Shown here in pieces: positions 1 through 13,049 of a DNA stretch of 64,000 nt. The DNA comes from Brasenia schreberi (Eukaryota > Streptophyta > Magnoliopsida > Nymphaeales > Cabombaceae). The notes below the pieces were generated by a model that was not told the DNA's origin, did not search any database, and was given only the letters and a program-made list of their open reading frames with translations. Location of the stretch: assembly GCA_036023115.1 (NCBI GenBank), contig JAYKKT010000059.1, forward strand, positions 2,012,501 through 2,076,500, written 5' to 3'. A program made the translations under genes and the position numbers. How positions within the stretch are numbered: position 1 is the stretch's first letter; each line of letters begins with the position of its first letter.

Positions 1-599
1 ATTATATTTATATTAGTAGCAACCTTGTACATGTTTTGCTTTAACTCTATATACTTTCTTTTTTTTAATTTCTTATATTAGTGTCTTGTTGCAATACGTG
101 AGATACTAACAATAGTTTTAATACATTTAGAGCTTACGTCACGAACATTGTTAGGTGATCCTATGTTGTTAAACCTCGTAGAGACGTTGAGCAATGCCAT
201 GAACGAACCTATTGGTTGACACTTCATGATGATGATGGTAACGATGCGTGACATGAATGGCTTGGGTTGTAATCTTGTATTCTCTAAATCAACAAAATAT
301 ATTATTAACATTCAAATCTAGAAATTATATAAATAGAATTACAAATGGACAATAACACATAGTTATCGTCTCTTCATCTTCCCATTTTATATATAAATTG
401 ATACATTCTTAAAATGTAGTTAGACAATTCTCAACACTTTCATCTCAGTAATGCTGTTATGTTGGTAAGATAAGAAGTATCAAAAAGCCATCAACCATAT
501 GCATCTGCGAAAAAATTAAATAGAAGCGAGGATTAATAACTACTTCAATCTATAAATTGATTAAATAACATAATAAAATATACATATATTATGCTCACC
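1..599. other. AT-rich stretch without a recognised gene
   Basis: No coding pattern or known repeat is recognisable. It lies beyond the 3' side of the transposase relic on the minus strand and may hold that element's terminal part, but no terminal inverted repeat was found. Confidence 0.4.
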
Positions 600-3334
600 G
601 TTAAAAATTATTGTTGAGCATGATGATAACACACGTATCAAACATCCCTCATAACAGACTATTGAGTGTCTCATACTAGTAACATAAATATTGTCGACCC
701 TATTGTAAAAAAGAATATCAACGCTACATTTCATTGAGTAGTGATAATTGAACTCATATATAACATAAACATCCAATAATGTCTAGGGCAAGACCCATCC
801 CTTCTTTATAAAATATGTCGAATAACAATATCTACAGCACCATCATCTACGAAAATTTGTGCATATATGTCACTCATGCGTGCCACCTCATTCAAGCACT
901 TTATACAAGCTTCACACCACCGCCCTTCTCTTTGTTCAACAAGTGTGCCAATGTCTTTATACCTGTAATTTCTCATCTTTAATAACATTTATCCAAGTAT
1001 TTACAAAAAAGCCTATAAAGTGTGGTATTGTCAGTTCAAAGTTTAGTTACCTCGAAATGTTCTTGTCAATGGTTGAGAGAGTATCACAACTCATTGAAGA
1101 GAAATGACCCAACCCATAAGATGCATCACATCCTCGACCACATGTACGCCCACGGTGACCTCTGTGCGAGGTAGTCATTTCTGTATGCTCCTAAGTTGAC
1201 AAGTTTCTTATCGTAGATTGATTAGATGGTCTCTCTTTAGGAAGACGAATTAGTGATTCTTTTAGTGTAGTGTACTAAGGACTCAATTGTTCATCCAATA
1301 TCTTAACAAATTTATCGCGTTGTCGATAATTTTATAACTTTCTCCAAACGGTTTATATAGATGTCTCTCCATCATCTCCTACCTTATCGACAATATATAG
1401 GGTATCCTCCTCTATGTCTAACTTTTTTAAAAATGGATCAATAGTTGATAATTCTATCGAAGAACCACATTTAAGCATAAGGTTGAATTAATAAGCACAA
1501 AATATACCATATAAACGTCACAAATTACAATGATATCTTCCTATATATGAACCCATCATCTCCATAAGATTGTACTCATTTACAATAAGTTTAAGAGTAC
1601 ATTGTGATACTCTTCTCTAAAGCTTCGCAACCATATCTTCTTTTATGTCAATGTAATGTATTGTTATAATTCTTTATTTCTCAAATAACTTCTTCAATTC
1701 TATAATATGCAACTCTATCAATGAATATAATTATTTCTAAATTGTGTCAAATTTAAAAGTTGAGATACCAATGAACTCTTTTAATCTTGCGTGTGTACTT
1801 TTTACCATAACAAATATGAATATACAATCATTATACATTTGAAGAACAGTGGATGATATAAATGCATTGAAACCCAAATTCACATGCCTATTACTCATAT
1901 GAATACTATAATGAATGACCTTATCTCTCCATGTTGAGATAATTCTCTCGTTGTATGGGTCTAACCACTATTTTTTAATGTAGGAGAGTAAAGCGGAGAA
2001 TTTCCTTCACTTCAATTTCATTATATTTATTCTCTCCTTATAATTGTTTTCATCTAATAAGTGAACTACATCCCTTAAACTTATAACAAACACCATCGTC
2101 ATCTCTTTATTTCTTATCAACTTCACAATAAATGCTTAAATGTTTTTGATTATATGTCAACTACACAAAAAGTGTGTCATATCTGCAAAAATTATTTGAA
2201 TGACATTCACTAAAGCCAAATCATGATCACTATAAATAACACGTAGAATTTTGTTTGAAATGCTAGACTCTCACACACCTCAACAAGCAAACATAATTAT
2301 ATTCATTTTCCGTATTCATAAAAGCGAAGCTTACAGTGAAGTTCTTAGAGGTTTATATGAACCCGATAACCACAAGGAAAGATATATTGTACCAATAGAA
2401 AATAAGAAAAATATATAAATGTTAATGACATTAATATATGGTAAACACTATTACACATTATAGTAAAATACTTAAATGTTTGTCTTATATGAGTTATCAA
2501 ATGCTAATACCCATGAAAATAAATGAAATAGGTGAATAGAACGAGGATGCGCAAATACAATATTACTGACACTATCCGTATCAAGGATTTTATTATGCCA
2601 TGTACGATAATAGTCAATGTCTAGATCATATACTAGCTATAAAATATTTTGATAATTACGATTTTCCTTCATGATTTTCCTTCTTGCATTGTAAATATGC
2701 CTTACAGTACTCACATTTTTCTCATCCACCCGTTTCAAATGCATCAAAATATTTTTTGGTTTGTAATGGTTGTATGTGAGATATTTTGTTAAACTGTACT
2801 CAGAGCTACTCAATCTCCCTACAAAAACATGTCCTTTGATATACAATCTTAAAGAGTGATTATGTGACTTTCAATAACCATCCACTTTACTCTCTCGCCT
2901 TAATAAGAAGGGGCAACCAACCTTCTTATTGCTCATCAACCTAGTACTTTCAACATCAATATTTTTATTTCCCCTATACTTGTCACTACTTTTAGACCTA
3001 AGCCATACCTTGCTTATTACACATTTGGTCTTTGAACGACTAATAACAATAACAATATTATACTTCATCCCAACTAGTCTTATATAATCAATAAGTTCAT
3101 TACGACTCCTAAATATATTGTTTGCCATAAACACAAGGGAATAATATAGTCCATCACCCCCGCAATCAACAAATTCATTTTCTACCTCTTTTGCTAACTA
3201 GTCAACAAATATATTATTTGGTACACTGAAATCACTGGCACACTCCTTAGTCGTCATATGATAAGTATGTTGATCAATCGTCATCTTCTCTAAATCACTT
3301 CCATCATAAGTGCTTTTATTTGAGTTGTTTGTCA
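600..3334 (-). mobile_element. Decayed Mutator-like (MULE) transposase
   Basis: Read on the minus strand, a FAR1/MuDR-type transposase can be followed from an ATG near 3334. An N-terminal DNA-binding region (about 3130-2880) ends in a KKVGCPF motif. A GHVFVGRLSS and YNARRK segment follows (2840-2640). Near 2500 there is a catalytic-type LAFDNSYKTN, and near 2230 a VIYSDHD, matching the first two catalytic aspartates of MULEs. LCS-stop-HI stands where the family has CxxWH (about 2170). At about 1970-1850 comes a stretch resembling the YL..WL..y...f...W part of the family. Stop codons interrupt the frame throughout (for example after NNIFVD near 3200), so the element is dead. Left of about 1850 the resemblance is weak and the boundary is a guess. 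No terminal inverted repeats were identified. Confidence 0.8.
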
Positions 3335-3339
3335 TTTTG

Positions 3340-5037
3340 CAATAAAGACATTGACATCAAATATCACGAAGAACAATACTTGGTTAAAGGAGACGCGACT
3401 TAAGGACATCTCCCTTAAGGAGTAAGGCGCGATCGAGGCACACTTGTACCGGATTTTCCTCCGTGGTTTTTGCTTTCTCCCTAGTTTCACCCAAAACTGA
3501 GAATCTTCAAACATTTAAAAATTTAAAAGATTTCAAGTAAAGCAATAAAAATATAATGATCTTACTAAAAACCAATCTTTCAAATTCAAAATAAATACAA
3601 AAATCGGTTGGATCGATCTTGTCCTCGATTTTCTTTTTATGTTTTTCTTGTTTATTGGTTCATAAGTAACTAATCGGTGATAGTTGGGTGCAAATAAGCA
3701 TATATCACTTCTCAAAGAATGAAAATCGACGCCAAAGGAAGAGAAAAATATCGTCAAAATTTGCTATGGAGAGGAGGAGGAAAATGTTGTGGGGTATTTT
3801 GGATATTTACAAAAATTGGTGTGTGGATATAGTAAAAGAGGTGTGTAGATAGTAATGTTCTATAGATTAAGATAGAGATTTACTACTAGGTAGCAAAGAT
3901 TGAGATAATTATAATGAACCCTTATGTAGATTTTTAATGTAGCAAAAATCTTTATGTATGATTATGTAGCAAAAATTGTAGATTTTTTATGATATATTAA
4001 ATTGTATGATTATGTATATCTTGTGTATGATTATGTACATGATACCAACATTGAGGTGGTACATGATATATTAAACACCCTTATGTAGATTTTTAATATA
4101 GCAAACATCTTTGGTACATGATATATTAAATTATTTTTATTTTGCCACCTCAACCATGCATATCAAAGATTGAACAATGGAAATATTTATGTATGATTGT
4201 ACATTAAAAATATTCTAGGTAGCAATAGTGTCTTTTGATAATTATTGTTGTTCGATCTTTTGTGAGTTATGAGTGATAATTATAAGGGTGTTTAAAAAAT
4301 ATAAAAGATAACTTTATTAAAATTATTTCTTTAAAAAGCAAAAGAAATATATGATACTAAGTTAGAGGTATGAAGGATATATTTTTCATGTGTGTATATA
4401 TAAAATGAACCGTTGATATTAAAACAATACACCTGAACAACAGATGGCTTACAGGAATTCAGTTCAACAGGTCCAAACCAAGCCAGGAACCAACTGAAAC
4501 AGAAACTAGTCAACCCAGACTCAGAATCGGGGACCAATCGGGTTGGTCTGGTTCCACCTTCGTGAAACTGGAACCGAGAAGGATAGTATGTCTTTTTATT
4601 TCAAATGTTAATATCTTTTCTGGTTTTGACCGGTTTAAGACTCAAATCGGAACCTTGGCCTCAATTTAGTTTTGGATTCTGGTTTCGGAACAACTAGAAC
4701 CGGCCATGTTTAAGTATACCCATTATAAAAGTAAAAAAAGTTACTTTTACCTTTTTTTACTGTGATTACGACCAATAAAAAAAAAACAAGACTTTGTTGA
4801 ATCATTCATCCCTTTTGATCAGACGGGGTAGCACAATTTCATCTACGTGTGTGTGTTATATGCACTAGCGGAAAACTTCTGAAGCTTGTGTGTTTATGGA
4901 CCTATCTTCTTAACATTAAAAATCATACGTATTGAGGTTATTATGTGAGTAACGTAACCTTACCCACATTGATCAACGGTAACGACATTATATGATTTTG
5001 TGTATTGAAGCGCATCACAAAAATCACATTAAAAACA
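3340..5037. other. Intergenic AT-rich DNA with a GGTTC-rich repeat
   Basis: No gene is evident. About 4040-4140 has short direct repeats around tacatgatatattaaa. About 4440-4700 is a degenerate stretch rich in gaaccgg/ccggttc words, of a kind that recurs elsewhere in the window. Confidence 0.4.
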
Positions 5038-5560
<523 letters not shown>

Positions 5561-6103
5561 AGCTTTTTTTTTTACCAGCCCAAATATATGTTAAACATTT
5601 GAACTATACAAAATCAAAGTTATTATCTAAAGAAAGAACTGGAACGAGTAAGAAAAATCGAACCAACATGTTCGGTTGAAGCATTAAGAATTTGAAAGTA
5701 ACTTAAGTTCTGCTTTGCTCACGCTCGAAAGCTCCATCCTTAGTTTTTGCTTGAATTCGTCAAATTACAAGCCTTTTTGTTATTTCCGATGCTGAGACGA
5801 AAAGCTTGAGAATCTTCCTTTTGCCGTCACGGATTGCCCGTGCATGATCAAAAGGAGTAATCAAGCGTGGACTGCAACACCGTTCCCAAGAAATCTCAAT
5901 CGTTTATTTTTTTTTTAGGATAGATGGTTAAATTTGAATTTAAAAATAAAAGTGGTCACATAAATAGAGTACACATGAAAAAATATACTTTTAATTTCAA
6001 TTTCAATCACCCATCATGAAAGATAAATGATTTAGATCTATTTGGATTTCCTAGTCCCTGCGTGTGCTAGCATTTATCAAGTTCTCTCTATATATAATGT
6101 ATA
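5561..6103. other. Intergenic DNA with a MITE-like fragment
   Basis: No gene is seen. About 5925-6090 resembles one half of the tgctagca-bordered MITE-like family also found at 6553-6760 and 13050-13270. Confidence 0.35.
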
Positions 6104-6348
6104 TAGAAATAGTGGTACATGCTCAATACAATGCATGCTTAAGTTTACTCAAATATTTCCATCATTTGATCGGTGCGATCAATGTTTGAGATTTGAAGTA
6201 AAAAAGTGAATTGTATCGTTATGCAAAAAATATAATGATACAAATTACTTTTAAATTCAAATTTTTACCGTTAATCGTGTGGATCAAATGGTGGATATGT
6301 TTGAGAAGATTTAAATATAGACAAAGATTGAGCATGAACCACTATATA
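6104..6348. mobile_element. Palindromic MITE-like element (family 1)
   Basis: The left end (tagtggtacatgctcaa) and the right end (ttgagcatgaaccacta) are near-perfect inverted repeats. The interior is also largely self-complementary: catttgatcggtgcgatcaa on the left pairs with the ttaatcgtgtggatcaaatg region on the right. It has no coding capacity and TA-rich repeat at both ends. Related copies are at 13288-13508, 14820-15085, 15100-15290, 19610-19870 and 20905-21130. Confidence 0.7.
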
Positions 6349-6361
6349 TATATATATGTGT

Positions 6362-6505
6362 GTAAGTGATTGGATCCTGTCTACAATTGATGCTTTCATT
6401 CATACCTTATCATTAATTTTTGAGGATATCAATGTAATAGTCTTACCTTCATATATTTTTAAAACTCTTAAAAATTTCAAATTAACTTATGCCACCAAAA
6501 AATGG
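6362..6505. mobile_element. MITE-like element (family 3), TA-bordered
   Basis: Starts with gattggatcctg and has an inner tttttaaaactcttaaa motif. Similar pieces occur at 21145-21330, 37312-37430 and 39329-39465. Each is bordered by (TA)n. It has no coding capacity and the ends are approximate. Confidence 0.5.
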
Positions 6506-6552
6506 GTATATATATATATATATATAGGTGAGAGAGTAAGAGAATGAGAAAG

Positions 6553-6760
6553 ATAATATGATATATGTTAGGTGTTAGCATATCTAAATAAATCTTTACC
6601 ATTTATTTTGAGTGTTAGATGGTGAAAATTTCAATTCACATAACAAAAAAGTATATGTGCACTTTGATTCACATGACACATATTACTTTTTTAAAATTGA
6701 ACTCTCAACCACCCATATCACATGAATGGTTGAATCATGAATGTGATATTACTATTTAGT
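6553..6760. mobile_element. MITE-like element (family 2)
   Basis: An internally self-complementary AT-rich segment containing gttagcatatctaaat and atggtgaaaatttcaattc. It resembles 13050-13270 and is followed by a (CT)n(TA)n tract at 6765-6810. The ends are approximate. Confidence 0.45.
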
Positions 6761-6779
6761 TTTCTCTCTCTCTCTCTCT

Positions 6780-6810
<31 letters not shown>

Positions 6811-6813
<3 letters not shown>

Positions 6814-7760
6814 CGCGTTGGGGAGGAGAGAGAAAGAGAGAGATTGTATATGTGTATAAGTGGATACGGCCGGTGTGCACCAGCCCATTGAGTTGCTCGA
6901 ACCAAACCCAAACTGCCTCCAAAACAGAAACTGGGACTTTCTCAGTTCCGTTACAGTTCCACCACCAGGAAAACACGACCATAACTAGAATAGGAACACA
7001 CGGTGCCAAAACATATTATGGTTCCTTCCTAAAATCCTGCCTCTATTCATTCTTTTCCAAATGAAAGCGGATCAAAAGCCAGAAAAATCGGACCCGGCAT
7101 CAGCCAAGTCAATGTGCGCTGTCGTGTGTGTGTGTGAGTGTGTGTGTGAGTGTGAGAGGGGGAGAGAGAGAGAGAGAAAGAGCACGGGAGACAATGATTT
7201 CAGCTTGATTTTATGAATTTCTGTTGACTCATGTTCATGGGTTTCAACTACGATGACCACAAACAAATGGGAAAAAAACGTAGAGTCAACTGAAGTTTAC
7301 AGCTTCCTTCTCCACAATGGGGTGCTCTTATCCATGATCCCGAGCATTGGATGCCCTTCTTTCACTTTCACACCTTCGGCAATCGGGTAGTTGAGCCCGT
7401 GATAGGAAATAATCGTACAAAAATCTGTGATTGCTACCATGGCCTATCATGCCAAAACAAGAAAAGGAAGATCACGAGGCATATGACCCAGTGATGGCCC
7501 TCGGAGCTGTTAGAGTCTGCCGAACTACGAATTACAGCATGTGCATGTGATAGCTTATCTCTCAGTTCTCCCAACAAAATGTGAGCTTCTCTGAGTTCTC
7601 CCACTAAACTTTCTCTGTTTCTACAAAACAGCAACTGCCATCGCTCTGTACATAGCTCGATCTCAAGTGATTATGCTATTTCTCCTTTTACTTAGGAACT
7701 TAATGATCTTGGGATTTGATTGAGTTTGGCCTGAACTGAGCTTGGAGGACATGAAAACCA
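6811..7760. other. Region downstream of the DUF1685 gene
   Basis: Contains a GGTTC-type degenerate repeat (about 6870-7000) and a (GT)n(GA)n microsatellite (7123-7177). On the minus strand, 7434-7634 has a 66-codon frame with an amphipathic start and a hydrophobic tail (VICLVIFLFLFW). It may be a 3' untranslated part or an unrecognised exon; there is not enough evidence to call it a gene. Confidence 0.35.
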
Positions 7761-7765
7761 AATAA

Positions 7766-7953
7766 GGCATTGAATTTCCGACGCGACGTTTTGAGACCAG
7801 CATTGCTGGTTGAAGCCAACTAAGACAATTGTTGAATTTCGGAGGTGACCGTTCGATGCCGGACTTACTGACTGAAACTGGCTAAGATACTTGTTGAATT
7901 TCTGAGGCGACGGTTCGAGCCCAGAATTTGAGATGCTTCTTCATGTCTGATCC
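7766..7953. repeat. Three tandem copies of a 62-bp unit
   Basis: The word tgaattt recurs at 7771, 7833 and 7895, exactly 62 bp apart, within units of the form ttgttgaatttc(t/g)gaggcgac. The rightmost unit encodes the C-terminus and stop of the DUF1685 protein; the other two lie just past the stop. Because 62 is not a multiple of three, extra copies could not extend the frame. Confidence 0.85.
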
Positions 7954-9179
7954 TGCTGTAGCAACTCTTGGAATCCTGAGGTTCAATAATGGGGAGTCTG
8001 GCCTATTAATGAGCCATGCTTCTGAAAGATAAGGTCTAGCGATTTTGTCCCTCATTCTTTCTTCCACACTTCTCTGCTTTTTGTTTCCATCAAGCCTCTG
8101 CAATCCAGGGATCATGCTGAGCATCCGTGGATTCAATTCCTCCTTCTTGAAGGTGAATCCTAGGTCCATGAATCCCTTCAGTTCGTCGTGCTCGAGCTCA
8201 GTCAAGCTCTTAGAACTCCTGATTTTCCCTTTTCTGAGCTTAGAACTCTTGGAAGAAGTCGACAATGGTGAAGAATCTGAAGATGAGTGTGATCTGCTGC
8301 AACTCTCCGGTGACCCCGGTTCGTCTTCACGAACCATCTCCAAGCTCGATGGCATGCTCCTTATGCACTCACCATCAACCTATACACATGTTTCCCAACA
8401 TCTTAATGTTCAAAGCTACAGAATTATAAGCACAACCAACAATCTATGTTCTTTTCTTATGAGAAGGAAAAAACTGACCAAGGACAACTGTGGAACAGAG
8501 TATATGAAACTTTGAGTTCCCTTTTCCGATTTGTAACTCGAGAAAACCACACTGGGATGGTGAGACTTCGTCGCACTCCGATTGTGTAAAAACACTTACA
8601 AGAACATGAAGATCAAAGTTTCTACTTGCAATTTAAGATACCTCGGCTTCTTGACTCTCCGCCAACCATTGTTTGTCTTCGCGAAGCAGCACTGACCTTG
8701 ATGGCCTTTCCCTTGTGCACTCACCATCAATCTGTAGACACGATTCTCAAGATCTTAATACTCAAGACTGTCGACAATTATAAGAATAACCAACAATTCA
8801 ATTTCTTTTCTAAAATATGAATTCTCTATGATAAAAAGGATTATGATTAATAACACCGATGAGGACAGAGAAGATCAAGCTTTGAAGTTCCTTTTCCGAT
8901 TTGCAACTCAAGGAAACTCCATCTGGGTGGTGAGACTTAGTCGAACTAAGGCAACATAAACCACTCACAAGATGATTGAAGATCAAAGTTTGTAGTTGAG
9001 AATTGAGATACCTCAGCTTCTTGGCTCTTTGGTGATGACAAGCAGAGATCTTCTGAGATCAATGGTAGATCTGCAATCAGCAGTTCGGGGTTCGAATCAA
9101 CCAACTCCATGGATTTCTGATGAAGGGCAGAGGTTGGCTTTGGGCTGATGATGTTGTGGTAAAACCAGAAGAAATCCAT
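7882..9179 (-). CDS. DUF1685 family protein, three coding exons
   Basis: Exons on the minus strand: 9179-9012, 8731-8642 and 8379-7882 (168 + 90 + 498 nt, all phase 0, 251 residues). Each intron starts GTAT and ends AG. The large last exon carries the plant-specific DUF1685 pattern: a serine-rich basic stretch, then SLTELEHDELKGFMDLGF, then RPYLSEAW, ending MKKHLKFWARTVASEIQQVS. The family's function is not established. The 30-residue middle exon repeats parts of its neighbours: its start (DGECTRERPS) matches the start of exon 3 (DGECIRSMPS) and its end (ESQEAE) matches the end of exon 1 (KSQEAE). It therefore arose by tandem duplication of an exon-intron-exon segment. An upstream in-frame ATG at 9218 is an alternative start. 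Transcription of the middle exon is inferred from splice sites only. Confidence 0.8.
8320..9025. repeat. Diverged tandem duplication of about 350-370 bp
   Basis: Positions 8320-8655 and about 8672-9025 align in order: tgcactcaccatcaa at 8364 and 8716, cttttccgatttg in both, ggtgagactt in both, and atacctc(a/g)gcttcttg at 8638 and 9008. Several small indels separate the copies, so the event is not recent. It covers the splice sites of the DUF1685 gene. Confidence 0.85.
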
Positions 9180-9299
9180 TGCACAGGAAAGAGTTTGTGA
9201 GTGTGAGCAATCAGCCATGGGTGTGGCAAAGGTTGTGGGGATGAAGAGCCCTCCTTTTTGAAGGAAAGAATCTGACACAACTGTTTAATTGCTACCAAA

Positions 9300-10317
9300 T
9301 ACAAAACTAAAATCATATTTCATCAAGACAGGCTGAAAGATGCCAAAGGTCTGTGTGTGGATGTAAAGGGTGCCTGGCCATGATTTATGGGTTCCACACC
9401 AACCCTCTTGACCAATGAATTGGCATATTGCAAAGATACAATTACGATATTGCCATCTAATTTCTTGTGAAAATTCATCGGTACATGTTTGTGTCGACCT
9501 TACTTTATATTCAATGCTTGTGCTATGTCATAGGGGTACATCATTTTTGGCCCGATATAGAGAAGTGGGGGACACAAGAACACACCACACGAGATGCCCT
9601 TTTCCTTCTCATGCAATTTTCTGATAATTATTTTTATTTAAAATTCGAAATTTTATTTTATAATTAATAAACAAAAGGAACACAATGGGTTGATGGCTAT
9701 TCTCACGACTAGAAACTCTTTTAGAGCGGGGCAAACTATGTATTATATCCTATGAATCACACATGGGCTAAAGGCTTTGAGTTTGATTTTCGAAATTTCG
9801 GGCTCCCACCTTTGCACGATGTAGATTTGTCACTGCTTGGGGAGGCTCACAAAGGTGTTGAAGTAGATGCACAACTAAGTGTAATTAGTTTTATCAGGAG
9901 GGTCACTTGTAGAGTCACTTCAATAGTAAAAAGTGGGGTAGTTGATCCTGTCGAGGCTATGTTTGATTAAAAGGTTGATAGTTGCAGCTTTATAGGCCTA
10001 GATCTCATGATGAAATACCTTGAGAGTGAATGATATACCTTAGTTCAGGGTAAACAAGTCCGGATAATTGAAGATATGTGGAGGTTAAATTAGAAACAGT
10101 TACAAATACGATGACAATAAAGTACAATGCTTTTCTTTTTTATTATATAAAAAAAGACTAAAGTCAGAATCAGGTTACGGAGACACATTTAAGATTATTT
10201 AAGATTATTTGAACGTATAAAAAGATCTCTTAAAGCCTCGGTGGAGAAGGAGAAAAATCATAATAATATTTCAAAAAAAAACAAAAGAAAGTATCGAAGT
10301 ATTTTAAAGAAGCTCTG
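9300..10317. other. Intergenic, upstream of the DUF1685 gene
   Basis: Should contain the DUF1685 promoter. No TATA box or coding exon could be assigned. A 72-codon frame at 9752-9967 matches nothing recognised. Confidence 0.35.
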
Positions 10318-10435
10318 TTAGTGATAGTTCAACTGGTTAGGGTACTCGAATCACAAGTTGCAGGTCATGTGTTGGATGCCCAGGTCTTGCATACTTGGCT
10401 TTGCCTCCCAATTGTAATGTAAAAAATATATAGGA
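10318..10435 (+). mobile_element. SINE-like element, tRNA-type head
   Basis: An A-box-like tagttcaactggttaggg is followed by a B-box-like region (caggtcatgtgttggatgcc), then the shared 3' motif ttggctttgcctcccaattg and an A-rich tail. It belongs to a family seen about nine times in the window. Confidence 0.6.
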
Positions 10436-12082
10436 AAATCATATTCTATCCACTTTTGATATGCTCGTTCCTACATTGTTTTTTAGTTGTATGAATATAA
10501 TTTAAAAAATTAAGAATGACAATATTCCTACATTTGTGCTCTCTAAAAGTAATAGTCAAAAGTGATATTAGGGGTAGGTTGAATTCAATTACTTTATATA
10601 TATATAAGAAAATTGAGAGTTGTTAAACTCTACTAGACGATCTGCATCGTGTGTATGATCGCATGAATAATGAAGATTGAGCCACTCATCAACATTGATG
10701 CAAGAATCAATATCATTTAATGGACATGAGTGTATTAAATGAGACATGAGATGAATGCTTTGATCACTGTCATTTGATTTATTGCATGAATCGTGGTGAA
10801 GATCAAACAATGTCTAGCATGATAAGTTGACTAGTATATCCCAATATATATATTCATGATATAGTTTATTGGATTTCTTGCATATGGAGATCGAATTATA
10901 ACCGCTAGGTCAATCAGTGTGGCGAAGCAATCAATATAAAATGGAAAAGGAACACTAACTAAAAAAAATATAGGGTAGCTTCTCTTTTTATAAGTTTGTT
11001 GAGTTACCGAGTAGACTATTATAAATTGGGCCCATATGACATTATTGCTTGGCCCATGTATAATGTTGCTTGTGTGGCAAGACTGCATATGGGTAGGGTC
11101 ATCTAACTTTGTTCTAAAACAATTATTGGTCCTTTTATTTATTTTATTCTAGAGAGGTTCATATTACCTTGAAAATGTTTTACCTTTTTAGGTTTCTTGG
11201 TATTTGATTCAAACTGGAACCAGTGATTACCAGCCATAATTGGAATCGAGGTAGAACTTGGTTTAGTTACAGTTCATGGTATAAGCACAGTGAAACCAGA
11301 GGTTTTAAAGTGCCAATTCCAGTTTACTCAAACCAGACATATTTAAATGAAGAGGTTAAAGATAGATGTACACCCAGGTATTAAACTCATGACCTTTGAA
11401 TTGTGAGTGAGCACTCTATGAGCTGCTTCTCTTTGTGCAGGATCCCGTTACTTATCGAAGAAGAGGTTCGTGTTCGAAAATGGAGCACTTAACAGGTTTC
11501 GAAGAAGAAGTCTTCTTCTTGCAGCAAACCAAAATCAGATTTAACCATAAAGAACTGCTTGACATAATCCAATCCCCTGTGGGTAGATATGGCCAGCTCA
11601 GAACCCGCTCGCCGGTTAAAGGATTGGAACCGGATTAGAACCAGAACTAGCAGTTCAAATCAAACGGTTTTTGGTCCCTTTTTTGAAGTTTTTCTTTTCT
11701 AAAAATAATTTACTCCTCGAAATGATAAATTAAACCAAGCGAAGCTCGGTTCAATTACAGTTCATGATTGTAGACAAGAAGTACTCGCAACAACTTCCAT
11801 TTTTCTTTTTATGGAGTTATTTCAAACAGCCTTACCATTCATTGATGAGGAAGGAGGTGGGGAACAAGCACACATGGAGAGCACAATACATCGAAGGGAA
11901 GGGTTGTATGCTGCGTTCGGAAACGATGAATTTCTCCCCATAACCATCAAAACCACACGAAAACTGTGAGCTTCGAGACCCCATGTTGCGAAGCGAAGGA
12001 AACCAAGCCGGGTCTGGGTCTAATTAAACTTATCCAGTTCGATAGGGCAGATCACATGACATATATATCTAACACATTTATA
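10436..12082. other. Intergenic repeat-rich DNA
   Basis: No gene is seen. Degenerate GGTTC-type repeat occurs at about 11195-11340 and 11590-11780. A SINE-like fragment (actcatgacctttgaattgt) is near 11390. Confidence 0.35.
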
Positions 12083-12165
12083 CAACAACAACTACTAAGC
12101 CTTTTCTCATACTAGACGGGGCCGGCTACATGGATTCTTTGTTTCCACAGAGCCCTAACTGATGC
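12083..12165 (-). mobile_element. 5'-truncated RTE LINE 3' end
   Basis: Reads acaacaacaactactaagcc then actagacggggccggctaca and gattctttgtttccaca. This is the reverse complement of the last part of the LINE at 28976-31107, including its (TTG)n tail. Confidence 0.8.
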
Positions 12166-12364
12166 ATCCCTAAAGAAAATTGGATCCGTGTGGTTCCTCA
12201 AAGATGAGTGGGTTTCTTATGGTCAAAATGGCACTTCACTGGTTCTTAGCAGGATGCCAACAACTATTTTGGTTGGACGTGGAAACAAGTGGGTCATATT
12301 GCTAGCTCATTGGTACTCTTAGTGATCTGTAAAAATGAAATTAATTACGAATAATTAAACTTAG

Positions 12365-12490
12365 AGAGAAGGGTGTGCTCACAAAGAGCAAGAGACCACC
12401 TGATTAGAGGGTCGAATCACCAGTTGAATGTCATGAGTTCAGTACCCCGGTCATCTGGCTTTGATCACCCCATTTTTACCCCTAAAAAAA
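12365..12490 (+). mobile_element. SINE-like element
   Basis: Contains accacctgattagagggtcg, a B-box-like atgagttcagtacc and an ATCTGGCTTTGATCACCCC tail ending in a short A run. Same family as 10318-10435. Confidence 0.5.
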
Positions 12491-12574
12491 GTACAGTTAA
12501 TAAAGAAGCAGAAAAATATATTTTGTAGTAAATGTTAAGTGCCAAACACATGAATCGCACCAAGGGCTGCAGCG

Positions 12575-12700
12575 GATCTATGTTAAGGCAAGGCAAGGAG
12601 GCCGAAGCCTAACACACACCCACACATGCACCCTCTAGGAGTCGAACTCCCCACCAGCAGCAACAGAGCCGCCCCGCTGATGAGCTAATGTTATGGGTGC
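12575..12700 (-). mobile_element. SINE-like element, reverse orientation
   Basis: The reverse strand shows gctcatcagcgggg, a ggagttcgactcc B-box-like word and the 3' motif aggcttcggcctcc. Confidence 0.55.
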
Positions 12701-13049
12701 CCCTATTTTGGAAAACAAAAGTTGGTTTTTGTATTTTGTATTCTACAGTTTAACCCGTGGTCTATGTATGTGATACCACAAAGTGGTAAAGTTGTAGGCT
12801 ATTTTCCTCATCCTAAAAGATTTTCTCAATTTACAACTTATAAAATTTAATGGAGAAAAGGCTTAGTACAATGGAGAAAGGGTTGCTTTTGTGTCTAACA
12901 TGATATTAACTTGTTAAAGTTAAACGTTAATATGACCTAAGATTGAGCTTCAAAGCATAAAAATTGATGGTGCCAACCCTTCGGACAAGACTTTCTTGCA
13001 CACTTGCACACACACACACACATAGAGAGAGAGAGAGAGAGCATGTTAT

